From Cardiobacterium sp. Marseille-Q4385 (GTDB lineage Bacteria > Pseudomonadota > Gammaproteobacteria > Cardiobacteriales > Cardiobacteriaceae): a stretch of 64,000 nt of DNA. Shown piece after piece: positions 49,757 to 58,395 of the stretch. The stretch's first letter is position 1; each line of letters opens with the position of its first letter. Below the pieces are notes generated by a model. The model was not told the DNA's origin, searched no databases, and saw only the letters and a list, made by a program, of their open reading frames with translations. Location: contig NZ_OU745373.1 in assembly GCF_916618745.1 (NCBI RefSeq), positions 1,066,001-1,130,000 on the forward strand, written 5' to 3'. A program made the translations under genes and the position numbers.

Positions 49757-51322
49757 TCAGAGCGGCACCCAGCGGTAGAACCAGCTTTCGGCGACAGGGA
49801 CACCGTTAGTATCGGTGAGGCGCAGTTGCAGCTCGGCCATGGTGTTGCTTTTCGGCTGGTAGTCGAAGGCGGCGCGCAGTCTGCCGCCTTCCGGCAGGCG
49901 GACGAGGTGAACGGCATGGATTTCCCCGGCGCTGGCATTGGTCGCAAGTTTCAGGGTATCGGGATCCAGCGGAGCGCTGCCTTCGGGCATGGCGAAGTCC
50001 ACGGTGAAGGTAAAGCGTTCGGGATTGTTGACCGCCGCACCGCTACGGGTGCCGACGATGCGCGCGCGCCCGGAGAATTCGGGGCCGGCCTGCGACCAGG
50101 TGAGGTCGTAGGCGAAGTCGTGACGCTGCCCCGCTTTGAGCGGTTCGGCGGGCGACCAGAAGGCGATGATGTTGTCGTTAAATTCGTTGGTGACCGGGAT
50201 TTCGACGAGCGAGATGCTGCCTTTGTCCCATTTGCCGCGCGGGGTGACCCAGGCGGAAGGGCGTTTGTCGTAGCGGGCTTCGGCATCCTGGAAGTTGTCG
50301 AAGGCGCGGGCGCGCTGCAAGAGGCCGAAGCCTTTCGGGTTATCGTCAATGAAGGCGGAGAATTGCAGGTCGCGCGGGTTACACAGCGGTCGCCACAGGC
50401 GCGCTTCACCGCCGGTGTACATGGCGAGGCCGTCGTTATCGTGTACGGCATTGCGGTAATCGTTGATGGCGGCACGGCGGCTGGGGCTGAAGAAATACAT
50501 CGACGTGAGCGGCGCGATGCCATAGTGCTCGATGTCCTTGCGCGGAAAGAGGCTGGCCTTGATGAGGAAGACGGTTTCCGCACCGGGGATGATTTCCATC
50601 GCATAAGCGCCGGTGAGCGACGGACTTTCCAGCAGGGCTTCGAGGCGGATACTGCGGTCGTTTGCTTCCGGCTGGTAAATCCAGAATTGGGTGAAGCGCG
50701 GAAATTCTTCGCCGCCCGGGCCACCGGTACCGAGAGCAAGGCCGCGTGCCGAGAGGCCGTAGAGGGTGTCGCGGGCGATGGCGCGGAAGTAGCTCGCCCC
50801 CTGGAAGACGGCAAATTCGTCCATGTAATCGGGCGAGTTGATGGCGTAGCGCAGGCGGAAACCCGACCAGCCGAGGCCCTGACGCACGTCGTCGGGGAAT
50901 TCGAGTTTGGCGGCATCAAACAGGTTCGGATCGAAGTCGAAGGCGCCCGGATCAAAGGCAATTTCTTCGGCCTTGCCGCCTTTGACGAGATGAATGCGCA
51001 CGCGGTCTTTGTAGAAGAAGCCGGGCGGCAACAGGTCGAGGCCGAACTGGGAGTTGGCGTTCGCGGCGTGGATGGGATCAGCTTCGCGACGGAAGCGGAT
51101 GCCCCGGTATTGATCGTAGGTCAGGTCGGAAAAGATGCCGCCGAGTCTATATTGCTCGGGCTTGTCGGGGCTTTTGGCGCGTTCTTGCGCGAGGGTGATG
51201 ACGCGGCCGAAACTGTGCACATCGGCTTCGGCTTGCTGGGGTTTGTCCTGAGCGAAGGTTTTGCTGCTGAGTACGGCGGCACCGATAGCACCGGTAGCAG
51301 TGATGAAATCCCGTCTGTTCAT
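49757..51322 (-). CDS. opgD: Periplasmic glucan biosynthesis protein, OpgD type
   Basis: 521 residues from the ATG at 51322. A twin-arginine signal (MNRRDFITATGAIGAAVL) precedes an OpgG/OpgD fold with FSDLTYDQYRGIRFR, TSMYFFSPS, GGEARLWRPL and ESWFYRWVPL. OpgG and OpgD shape the glucan that OpgH makes; the Tat signal points to OpgD, though it may serve as the only OpgG-like partner here. Lies just before opgH in transcription, with the repeat copy B between. Confidence 0.88.
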   Translation of the reverse strand: MNRRDFITATGAIGAAVLSSKTFAQDKPQQAEADVHSFGRVITLAQERAKSPDKPEQYRLGGIFSDLTYDQYRGIRFRREADPIHAANANSQFGLDLLPPGFFYKDRVRIHLVKGGKAEEIAFDPGAFDFDPNLFDAAKLEFPDDVRQGLGWSGFRLRYAINSPDYMDEFAVFQGASYFRAIARDTLYGLSARGLALGTGGPGGEEFPRFTQFWIYQPEANDRSIRLEALLESPSLTGAYAMEIIPGAETVFLIKASLFPRKDIEHYGIAPLTSMYFFSPSRRAAINDYRNAVHDNDGLAMYTGGEARLWRPLCNPRDLQFSAFIDDNPKGFGLLQRARAFDNFQDAEARYDKRPSAWVTPRGKWDKGSISLVEIPVTNEFNDNIIAFWSPAEPLKAGQRHDFAYDLTWSQAGPEFSGRARIVGTRSGAAVNNPERFTFTVDFAMPEGSAPLDPDTLKLATNASAGEIHAVHLVRLPEGGRLRAAFDYQPKSNTMAELQLRLTDTNGVPVAESWFYRWVPL

Positions 51323-51462
51323 TGTGGAATGCTCGTAATGGTGTGGGTTTCTTGGGGCGCGCGAGTATAGCATGTTTGTAATGTAACGGTTTTGCCCTCT
51401 GGGCGCGTTTTTTCCCTGTTTTTGCGGGAGGTTGCGCGTTTTTACACCACCCGTTCAGGCAC

Positions 51463-51490
51463 AAAAAAGCGACAGCCGGGGCTGTCGCTT
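51463..51490 (-). terminator. Terminator of the PepSY gene pair
   Basis: Stem AAGCGACAGCC/GGCTGTCGCTT (51467-51490) with a two-base loop, followed in the minus direction by a T run (51463-51468), 18 bp after the PepSY stop. Confidence 0.8.
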
Positions 51491-51507
51491 GGATCAGGCG
51501 GGTGATG

Positions 51508-52191
51508 TCAGGATTTCGCCGGAGCATCTGATGGCGGTGCCGCGTCCTGGCCTGCCGGAGCAGGCGGCGGTGGAGGCGGTGGCGGTGCGGCCTGTTCTTC
51601 CTGTTGCAACACCTCGGCGGCATCTGCCGCATTCGGCGTGACGATGGGCTTGCTGCCGCGCAGGATTTTGCCGTCATCGGCGCTGATCTCGGCGAAGTAG
51701 CGTCCACCGTCGGCGGCCAGCAGCTTGATTTCGTACACCAGTCCCTGACGGCGGCCTTCGAGTTCGGCGTCAATCACTTTCGCGCCCACTTCTTTTTCGG
51801 CCGTTTCTATCGCTTGGCTCAAGGTCACGGTAGCGTAGCGCGGCATGTTTTTTTCGTACTCGCTTTCGCGCTTGATGATCTCACTGTTCGTGGCATCAAT
51901 GCGAAATTCGTGTTCCTGCTTGTCGTCGCGCAGGTCAATGTCATAAACGGGGCGGCCCCGTTTCATTTCCAGCTCGATGTTATCGGCGCGTGCACCGCTT
52001 TCTTTCTCGGCGATGGCCACGGCTTGAGCGGCGCTGATTTTGCTTTGCTGCAAGGCCTGGAACAGTTCACGGTGCGGACCGTGCGGGCCGGGACCACGGT
52101 GTCTGCCGTGGTCATTATCGTCTTTGGCGGCAGCCATACCGCTGGCGAGCAGCATGGCGAGGCCGAGCGGGGCAAGGATGGTTTTTTTCAT
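51508..52191 (-). CDS. Secreted PepSY-domain protein 1
   Basis: 227 residues. A Sec signal peptide (KKTILAPLGLAMLLASGMAA), a His-rich stretch (NDHGRHRGPGPHGPHRE) and two PepSY domains (about 50-110 and 122-185, for example AAQAVAIAEKESGARADNIELEM). The C-terminus is a proline run and low complexity. PepSY domains often inhibit proteases or bind partners in the periplasm. It is a paralog of the gene at 52209; the His stretch could bind metal. Confidence 0.85.
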   Translation of the reverse strand: MKKTILAPLGLAMLLASGMAAAKDDNDHGRHRGPGPHGPHRELFQALQQSKISAAQAVAIAEKESGARADNIELEMKRGRPVYDIDLRDDKQEHEFRIDATNSEIIKRESEYEKNMPRYATVTLSQAIETAEKEVGAKVIDAELEGRRQGLVYEIKLLAADGGRYFAEISADDGKILRGSKPIVTPNAADAAEVLQQEEQAAPPPPPPPPAPAGQDAAPPSDAPAKS

Positions 52192-52208
52192 ATCCGTTCT
52201 CCTGGGGT

Positions 52209-52709
52209 TTAGGGGGTAGCGCCGCGCAGGATTTTGCCGTCGGCGGCATCAACATCCACATAGTGGCGTTCGCCGTTACCGCCGAGCAGCTCGACTTGAT
52301 AGATGAGGCCTTGCACGCTGCGCTCCAGCTCAATATCAACGACTTTCGCCGACACCGCTTTCTCGGCAGCAGCGATGGCCTGCGTCATATTGATGCCGGG
52401 ATTGTGCGCCTGATCGTCGTCGTGTTCATGATGGTTCTTGATAATGTCGCCGCTTACGGCATCAACATGGATATCGTATTCTTCATGACCATTGCGCAGG
52501 TCAAGATCAAATACGGCACGACCGTTTTTCATGTCGAGTTCAAGATTGTCGGCACGCGCGCCGCTCGCTTTTTCGGCGATAGCGACGGCTTCGGTGGCGC
52601 TAATTTTGCTTTGCGCCAACGCTTGCTGCTCGTCGCGCTGATCGGCGAAGGCGAAAGTACCGCTGGTCAGGACGGCCAGGCTGAGGGTAGCGAGGAAGGT
52701 TTTGTTCAT
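52209..52709 (-). CDS. Secreted PepSY-domain protein 2
   Basis: 166 residues from the ATG at 52709. Signal peptide (NKTFLATLSLAVLTSGTFAFA), then two PepSY domains: TEAVAIAEKASGARADNLEL and AIAAAEKAVSAKVVDIELE, with a His/Asp patch HHEHDDDQAH between. It lies 17 bp upstream of paralog 1 and is about as similar as expected for an old tandem duplication. Same operon, ending at 51463. Confidence 0.85.
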   Translation of the reverse strand: MNKTFLATLSLAVLTSGTFAFADQRDEQQALAQSKISATEAVAIAEKASGARADNLELDMKNGRAVFDLDLRNGHEEYDIHVDAVSGDIIKNHHEHDDDQAHNPGINMTQAIAAAEKAVSAKVVDIELERSVQGLIYQVELLGGNGERHYVDVDAADGKILRGATP

Positions 52710-52748
52710 ACGAATCTCTCCGCTTGTGGAATGGAAGGAAATAGCCAT

Positions 52749-53058
52749 GGAATTTTCTGCATCGGCAGGTCTCTCTTACCGATGGGGTGCATTGTAGGCA
52801 GGCATTCTTAGGGAAAAATTAGGGCTGCGGATCACGCGTTCATGCCTATGCGCGACATGCGCCGCTCATGTGAACAGCGCCGGACCGCTGCCCCATCCTA
52901 ATACCTGAATTCTCTCCATCACCCCCGCATCGCGGGCTCTTTTGAGGCCTAAGAACGCAAAAATTCACTTTAATTTGTGGATAGTGCGTGGACTTATGTT
53001 TACAAACCGTAAGAAAGTGATACTGTGCACCTGATATTTCTCAACCAAAAGGTGCATC
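52749..53058 (+). promoter_or_regulatory. Intergenic region with probable dcuC promoter
   Basis: 310 bp without ORF. TTTACA (52999-53004) and TACTGT (53021-53026), 16 bp apart, lie 33 bp before the transporter start. A CCCGC/GCGGG hairpin with CTCTTTT is near 52924-52940. I see no clear FNR site. Confidence 0.5.
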
Positions 53059-54483
53059 ATGGGCTTAATTATCGGTTTTCTCACTATTTTTCTGGTGGGC
53101 TTTCTCATCATTCGCGGCTATAACGCCAAAGGCGTGCTCTTCGTCGCCGGTGTGGCATTGATGTTGTTTGCTGTGGCTTTCCTCGGCAAACCCATCGGTG
53201 GCGAGAAGGCGACGGGGCTGTTTTACGTTGATATCAGCAACCTCATCTACAACCTGATGGCGAACCGGGGCGGCGGTCTGGGCCTGCTCATCATGGTCCT
53301 CATCGGCTTTTCCGCTTATATGTCGCACATCGGCGCGAACGACACCGTCATCCGCATCCTCTCGCATCCGCTCGGCTACATCCGCTCACCGTATGTGCTG
53401 ATGATCGGCGGCTTCTTCATCGGCAGCCTGCTCTCGTTCGCCATTTCTTCAGCGACCGCGCTCGGTGCCTTCCTCATGGCAACACTGTTCCCCATCCTCA
53501 CCAGCCTTGGTATTTCCCGCCCCAGCGCGGCGGCAGTCTGCGCCACCACGGCGATGATGACCCTCGCGCCAACCGCGCCGGATGTGGTACTCGCCGCCGA
53601 ACAGGCACACATTGCCGTGAAGGATTACGCCTTCACCTACATGATCCCGATGAGCGTGCTCGCCATCCTCGCGACAGCCGTCGCCCATTTCTTCTGGCAA
53701 CCCTTCTGCGACCGTAGCGAGGGGTTGGTCGGTCAAAGCAGCGGTGAACGCGTCAGCATGGATCTCTCCAATCTGAAAAAGGCACCGGCGTTTTACATGC
53801 TGCTGCCCTTCCTGCCGATCGCCGGCATGCTCATCTTCGACGGCAAAATCGAAATTGGCGGCCGGGTCATGCCGGAAATGTCGCTCGGCGCGGTGGTCGT
53901 GCTCACCCTCATCATCAGCCTCATCATCGAGTACATCCGCAGCCTTTACCACCGCCTCAAAGGCGAACAGCAAGGTTCAGGCGCCAAAGCGCTCTACGAA
54001 GGGCTTGAAGTCGCCTACCGCGAAATGGGTGCAGCATTTGCCGGCGTGGTCATCCTCTTGATTGCTGCCGGCGTGTTCTCGGAAGGTCTGAGCAGCATCG
54101 GCTTCGTCAATGACATGATCGCGCTGGTGGAAAAGAGCGGCTCGGCGGCGACCATCATGATGCTGGCGCTGGTCGGCATCACCCTGCTGGTGGTGGTGGC
54201 TTCCGGTTCCGGCAACGCGGCGTTCTATTCCTTCGTGGAAATCGCGCCGAAACTGGCGGACAAACTCGGCATCAACCCCGCCTACCTCATCCTGCCAATG
54301 CAACAAGCCTCGAACGTTGGCCGCACCCTGTCGCCGGTATCAGGCGTCATCGTCGCGGTGAGCGGCGCGGGCAACCTCTCGCCGATGCTCCTGGTCAAAC
54401 GCACGTCTGTCCCGACGCTGGCCGCCCTGACCGTGGTCATCGTCTATACGCTCGTTTTCGTGCCGCTGCATCTGCCAACCTAA
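53059..54483 (+). CDS. dcuC: C4-dicarboxylate transporter, DcuC family
   Basis: 474 residues with about 12 membrane helices, N-terminus MGLIIGFLTIFLVGFLII. The family pattern includes SSATALGAFLMATLFPI, CATTAMMTLAPTAPDVVLAA and ILPMQQASNVGRTLSPVSG, and it would move fumarate/succinate-type dicarboxylates. AAAAGGTG precedes the start. Its stop TAA (54481-54483) is half of the duplication made by the downstream insertion sequence, so the gene is intact but cut off from its terminator. Confidence 0.86.
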   Translation: MGLIIGFLTIFLVGFLIIRGYNAKGVLFVAGVALMLFAVAFLGKPIGGEKATGLFYVDISNLIYNLMANRGGGLGLLIMVLIGFSAYMSHIGANDTVIRILSHPLGYIRSPYVLMIGGFFIGSLLSFAISSATALGAFLMATLFPILTSLGISRPSAAAVCATTAMMTLAPTAPDVVLAAEQAHIAVKDYAFTYMIPMSVLAILATAVAHFFWQPFCDRSEGLVGQSSGERVSMDLSNLKKAPAFYMLLPFLPIAGMLIFDGKIEIGGRVMPEMSLGAVVVLTLIISLIIEYIRSLYHRLKGEQQGSGAKALYEGLEVAYREMGAAFAGVVILLIAAGVFSEGLSSIGFVNDMIALVEKSGSAATIMMLALVGITLLVVVASGSGNAAFYSFVEIAPKLADKLGINPAYLILPMQQASNVGRTLSPVSGVIVAVSGAGNLSPMLLVKRTSVPTLAALTVVIVYTLVFVPLHLPT

Positions 54484-54491
54484 GAGCGTGT

Positions 54492-54941
54492 TCATAGTCT
54501 TCGTAGCAGGACTCCCAAGAAAGCCAAAGCTACCATTTGCAGACTGGTACTCAACTTACGCTCGCAGTTTTTCCAAAGCCGTCTGTTCTTTTCCAACCAG
54601 GAAAAACTGCGCTCGACTACCCATCGCTTTGGCAATACCGCAAAGCGGTGTAATTCGTTTCGTTTGGCAATCTCTACCTCCGCACCAATCAACTCCTGTA
54701 CTGACGAAGCAAATGCCTTACCCGTGTAACCACCGTCAGCAAGGATTTTTTGTACCGCCCCAAGATTATCCCGCCCACGTTCCAATGCTAGCAGGCAGCC
54801 TTTTCTATCCGTAACATCCGCCGTCGTTACCGCAAGCGCATGCGGCAAACCCTGCGTGTCAACCGCTATATGCCGCTTGATACCGCTAACCTTCTTGCCC
54901 GCATCGTAGCCTTTTTCCATGGCGGTATCCGTGTTCTTCAC
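54492..54941 (-). CDS. IS5-family transposase, catalytic frame (ORFB), copy 2
   Basis: 149 residues from its ATG, differing from copy 1 at five positions, for example QELIG for QALIG and PKRWVVE for PKQWVVE. Catalytic Asp in ILADGGYTG and Glu in VVERSFSWL. As in copy 1, the first Asp is upstream of the ATG, so the active form needs fusion with ORFA. Confidence 0.9.
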   Translation of the reverse strand: MKNTDTAMEKGYDAGKKVSGIKRHIAVDTQGLPHALAVTTADVTDRKGCLLALERGRDNLGAVQKILADGGYTGKAFASSVQELIGAEVEIAKRNELHRFAVLPKRWVVERSFSWLEKNRRLWKNCERKLSTSLQMVALAFLGVLLRRL

Positions 54942-54975
54942 ACTCTGCGCATCAATAATCAGGAAAGTGGTTGCT

Positions 54976-55284
54976 TCATGATGCCCCTGCTTGCGGCGCT
55001 CCGCAACTACCTGATTTTTTTAATGCTTCCTCAAGGATGCTGATGCCACTCTCGCGTGGCTCAGTCCATCTCTGGAAGTAGGAATGCACGGTGCGCCATT
55101 TGGGGAAATCGCCCGGCAAAGCGCGCCAGGAGCAGCCAGTGCGTTGCAGGTAGAGAATGGCACAAAAGACATCGTACAAGTCCACCTGACGTGGCGCTGT
55201 GCGTTTACGGGCACTTTCCAGCAGGGGGAGGAGAGGCGCAAATTGCTCGCGACTGATATCGCTTGGGTAGGTTTTTCTGTTCAT
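54976..55284 (-). CDS. IS5-family transposase, N-terminal frame (ORFA), copy 2
   Basis: 102 residues, identical to ORFA of copy 1. The same run of seven A precedes its stop. Confidence 0.92.
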   Translation of the reverse strand: MNRKTYPSDISREQFAPLLPLLESARKRTAPRQVDLYDVFCAILYLQRTGCSWRALPGDFPKWRTVHSYFQRWTEPRESGISILEEALKKSGSCGAPQAGAS

Positions 55285-55335
55285 GCCGATAGTTTACAGC
55301 AGAGGCTGAGACAATGAACACGTTCTAAGCGAAAG

Positions 55336-55362
55336 AAAAAGCGGGGCCTGCCCCGCTTTTTT
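55336..55362 (+). terminator. Orphaned terminator of dcuC
   Basis: Stem GCGGGGC/GCCCCGC with a two-base loop (55341-55356), a preceding A run and six T after it. Without the insertion sequence it would lie a few bases behind the dcuC stop. Confidence 0.85.
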
Positions 55363-55448
55363 ATTCCCGAACCGCTGCCGCCAGAGCATTGACAGGTCTA
55401 AACGGACACATTACGTTAGCCGCGATTCCTGCAAGCCATTGGTGCAAC

Positions 55449-57137
55449 ATGCTGAAAAAAGCCCTCTTTCTCGCTGTCCTGCTCGCCACCGCTGCCCACG
55501 CCGTGGACACGCCCGACGGCTGGCAAACCCGCCGCGACAACCTCATGACCCACTATACCCCGGACAATATCGGTGACCGTATCTTCATGGTCAGCGTCCT
55601 TGACCCGCTGCCTGACGACGGCAAGGACGAAGTCGCCTGGCTGACCATGATGGCCGACAAACTCGCGCCCAATTACGGCGAAGTGCTGCAACGCGGCGAA
55701 GCGGGTGCGGGGCGCGGCATCGCTACCGCCATCTACCGAGTCAGCATCGCGGGCAAACCCGTCACCATCATCTTTACCGCCGTTCCGGCAGGCGTGGGCA
55801 ACATGCGCCTCATTCAGCTGCTATCCGAAGAAGACCCCGCCCTCCTGCGCGACCATATGGACACCGTCAAGCGCCTTATTTCGGCCTACTACGCTGAAGG
55901 CGACAGTGCCGAAACCAGTGCTACCGCCACGGCACAAGCGGCGGAAAAACCCACCGTCAAACCCGCCGCCACCACGCAGGGCGGACCCAAACCCGTCACC
56001 AGCAACAGCAAAGAAAGCGACGCCCTGCTCGCCGGCCTCAAGCGCGACAACATGACCATCGGCGGCGCACTCACCTACGGCGACTACGACTGCGCCGTGC
56101 AGATGGACAAAGGCATGAAATACACCCTCTCGCTCTACGACAACGGCCAGTACCGCATCACGGGTGACGGCAGCAGCGACGGCGAATACCAATACAGCCC
56201 GAGTGGCTACATCAACGTGAACGACGACGTTTTCCTCTACAACCACACCTCAACCTTCGGCCACGGCGTGCGCGAACTCGCCTTCTACTTCACCGACCAC
56301 GGCAAACCCGGCCTCTACGGACAAAATATTGCCAACAACATCATCGTCGTCTGTGCATACAGCGGCGCAGCGAAGGGTCCATCGCCCGCGCAGGAAGCCG
56401 TTGACCGTGCCGAAGCCGCGCGCTTCAAATGGGTGACGGCGCCGGGACAGGGCGTGCAGGCCAAAGACATCGAAACCCTCCTCTTCCACGGTGAGGCCGA
56501 ATACTTTGGCACGGACATAACCTTTGTCGAAACACAATACCTGCTGCTCAAAGACGGCTGGGCGTACGACAACCTGCAAGTACCGCCTGCCGATCTCGAC
56601 GTTGCCGCCTCACGCCGGCACGAGCCCGAACACTGGCGGCGCTGGCGCAAACAGGGCGATAACTACCAATACGAAAAAGACGGCCAATGGCAAGCCTACG
56701 ACGCCACACCCGTGCGCCCGGGCAAAGCAGGCGAAATCCTGGCCGGCACCTACACCTACAGTACCTCCAGCGGTACCCTCTATACCGGCAGCCACGTCTC
56801 CTTCACCTACCTCACCTTCGGCAAAGATGGCAGTTTCAGCAGAAGCGGCTACAGTTCCAGCGCCTCGACGAACTATATCGACTCCTCCACCTTTGCCAAC
56901 AGCGACGGCGTCGTCAGCGGTGTGTACGACGGCTTCCAGGATTCTGGCACTGTCACCGTCGGCAGCACAGGAACCGGTGGCAAAGGCGAAGAGCGTCCCG
57001 GTCACTACAAAATCGACGGCTACACCATCGAACTGACCGGCCCCGACGGCAAGACCGAGCGCAAACTGTTCTTCTTCTGGGCGGACGACAAAAACATCAG
57101 CGTCGGCGGCACAACCTACTCCCGCGAGGACAAATAA
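55449..57137 (+). CDS. Unknown secreted protein
   Basis: 562 residues. Signal peptide MLKKALFLAVLLATAAHAVD. An N-terminal domain (about 20-150) with DGWQTRRDNLMTHYTPDNIG and VAWLTMMADKLAPNYG is followed by a low-complexity linker rich in Thr/Ala/Lys and then a Tyr/Gly-rich C-terminal half with many DG pairs and GTYTYSTSSGTLYTGSHVSF. I recognise no family. Start at 55449 chosen for the signal peptide. It overlaps nothing and runs straight into speG, whose GTG follows the stop by one base. Confidence 0.75.
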   Translation: MLKKALFLAVLLATAAHAVDTPDGWQTRRDNLMTHYTPDNIGDRIFMVSVLDPLPDDGKDEVAWLTMMADKLAPNYGEVLQRGEAGAGRGIATAIYRVSIAGKPVTIIFTAVPAGVGNMRLIQLLSEEDPALLRDHMDTVKRLISAYYAEGDSAETSATATAQAAEKPTVKPAATTQGGPKPVTSNSKESDALLAGLKRDNMTIGGALTYGDYDCAVQMDKGMKYTLSLYDNGQYRITGDGSSDGEYQYSPSGYINVNDDVFLYNHTSTFGHGVRELAFYFTDHGKPGLYGQNIANNIIVVCAYSGAAKGPSPAQEAVDRAEAARFKWVTAPGQGVQAKDIETLLFHGEAEYFGTDITFVETQYLLLKDGWAYDNLQVPPADLDVAASRRHEPEHWRRWRKQGDNYQYEKDGQWQAYDATPVRPGKAGEILAGTYTYSTSSGTLYTGSHVSFTYLTFGKDGSFSRSGYSSSASTNYIDSSTFANSDGVVSGVYDGFQDSGTVTVGSTGTGGKGEERPGHYKIDGYTIELTGPDGKTERKLFFFWADDKNISVGGTTYSREDK

Positions 57138-57722
57138 GTGTTCAAAAAAGACAGCATCACCGCGCCCTCCCCCGCATCCGCTATCCGCCTGCGCCCGCTC
57201 GAACGCGGCGACCTCTACTTCGTGCACCGCCTAGACAACAACGCCAACGTGATGCGCTACTGGTTTGAAGAACCCTACGAAACCTTCGACGAACTGACGC
57301 ACCTCTACGACGAACACATCCGCGACCAGCGCGAACGCCGCTTCGTCATCGAATACGGCCCGGACGAAGGCGGCAAACGCAACAACATCGCCGGCCTGGT
57401 CGAACTCGTCGAAATCGATCACATCCACCGCCGCGCCGAATATCAAATCATCGTCGCGCCCGACCATCAGGGCAAAGGCATCGCCACCCGCGCCACCGAA
57501 CTGGCGCTGGAATACGGCTTCAGCGTGCTGAACCTCTACAAAATCTACCTCATCGTTGATGTGGAAAACGCGGGTGCCCGGCACGTGTACGAGAAAATCG
57601 GCTTTCAGGCCGAAGGCACCCTGCGCCACGAATTCTTCATCAATGGCCAGTACCGCGACGTCACGCGGATGTGCCTCTTCCAGCACGAATACCTGCAACG
57701 CGCACTAACGGCAAACCCCTGA
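57138..57722 (+). CDS. speG: Spermidine N1-acetyltransferase SpeG
   Basis: 194 residues of the GNAT fold, acetylating spermidine or spermine. The segments IRLRPLERGDLYFVH, NVMRYWFEEPYETF, the CoA motif IVAPDHQGKGIATRA, LNLYKIYLIVDVENAGA and EEFFING-like HEFFINGQYRDVTRM match SpeG. GTG start directly after the stop of the gene upstream suggests co-translation. It is slightly longer than E. coli SpeG at the N-terminus. Confidence 0.85.
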   Translation: MFKKDSITAPSPASAIRLRPLERGDLYFVHRLDNNANVMRYWFEEPYETFDELTHLYDEHIRDQRERRFVIEYGPDEGGKRNNIAGLVELVEIDHIHRRAEYQIIVAPDHQGKGIATRATELALEYGFSVLNLYKIYLIVDVENAGARHVYEKIGFQAEGTLRHEFFINGQYRDVTRMCLFQHEYLQRALTANP

Positions 57723-57733
57723 CCGCGTAGCAA

Positions 57734-57760
57734 GCCGCCAAGCGGGATAAATACTGGTTT
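57734..57760. repeat. Isolated unit of the 35-bp repeat
   Basis: GCCGCCAAGCGGGATAAATA at 57734 matches the tandem array but is 160 bp away, not in register with it. Confidence 0.8.
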
Positions 57761-57800
57761 TTTATTCCCCCCTTCCGGCCTGCGGCCACCTTCCCGGGTA

Positions 57801-57870
57801 CCCATGAAAAAAATGCGAGCATTTTTTTCATGGGAGCCCCGTCCCCCGCAAGCGGGGGAAGGGATTTTTT
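57801..57870 (+). terminator. Long perfect palindrome and terminator after speG
   Basis: A perfect 16-bp stem at 57801-57834 (CCCATGAAAAAAATGC and its complement, two-base loop) is followed by CCCCCGC/GCGGGGG at 57843-57858 and T6 at 57865-57870. The second hairpin is the likely speG terminator. Confidence 0.6.
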
Positions 57871-57893
57871 CGTGCAATGTTCGGACTTGGGCG

Positions 57894-58348
57894 CGCGCCA
57901 AGCGGGGTAAACGCTGGGCTCGTGGCGAGCCGCCAAGCGGGATAAATGCTGGGCTCGCGGACAGCCGCCAAGCGGGATAAATGCTGGGCTCGTGGGCAGC
58001 CGCCAAGCGGGATAAATGCTGGGCTTGTGGGCAGCCGCCAAGCGGGATAAACACTAGCCTTACGGACTGCCGCCAAGCGGGATAAACACTAGCCTTACGG
58101 ACTGCCGCCAAGCGGGACAAACACTGGGCGCGTAGCGAGCCGCCAAGCGGGATAAACACTGGGCTCGCGGGTAGCCGCCAAGCGGGATAAATGCTGGGCT
58201 CGTGGTAAGCCGCCAAGCGGCGTAAATACTGGGTTCGTGGCTAGCCGCCAAGCGGGATAAAACCTGGGCTCGTGGCAAGCCGCCAAGCGGGATAAAACCT
58301 GGGTTCGTGGCTAGCCGCCAAGCGGGATAAATACTGGCCTCTACCAAG
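57894..58348. repeat. Tandem array of 13 units of 35 bp
   Basis: Thirteen contiguous units, consensus beginning GCCGCCAAGCGGGATAAATG then CTGGGCTCGTGGGCA, starting at 57894 and then every 35 bp to 58314, without slippage. Each unit has CCGC-CAA-GCGG able to form a mini-hairpin. All three minus-strand frames are open through it, which gives several spurious ORFs. Units vary by a few bases. No spacers, so not CRISPR. Confidence 0.93.
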
Positions 58349-58351
58349 CAT

Positions 58352-58379
58352 AAAAAACCCGCCTTACGGCGGGTTTTTT
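58352..58379. terminator. Bidirectional terminator after fadD
   Basis: AAAAAACCCGCC/GGCGGGTTTTTT with a four-base loop, T runs on both strands, 16 bp from the fadD stop. Confidence 0.88.
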
Positions 58380-58395
58380 ATTGCCTGCGGTGGCA

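Larger units (their letters stand above)
54484..55325 (-). mobile_element. IS5-family insertion sequence (IS1031-like), copy 2
   Basis: 842 bp, same element as 3052-3893 in reverse orientation. Ends GAGCGTGTTC and GAACACGTTC; flanks TAA on both sides (54481-54483, 55326-55328). One end has a single mismatch to copy 1. Confidence 0.93.

Noticed and set aside
49685..51370. 561-residue ORF opposite opgD
   Set aside because: Antisense shadow; no start context and no domain.
57605..58347. Several minus-strand ORFs with repeated YPAWR / FIPLGG segments
   Set aside because: They are translations of the 35-bp array in different frames, overlapping each other, without ribosome sites.
57894..58348. 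CRISPR array
   Set aside because: Units are contiguous with no unique spacers and no cas genes nearby.
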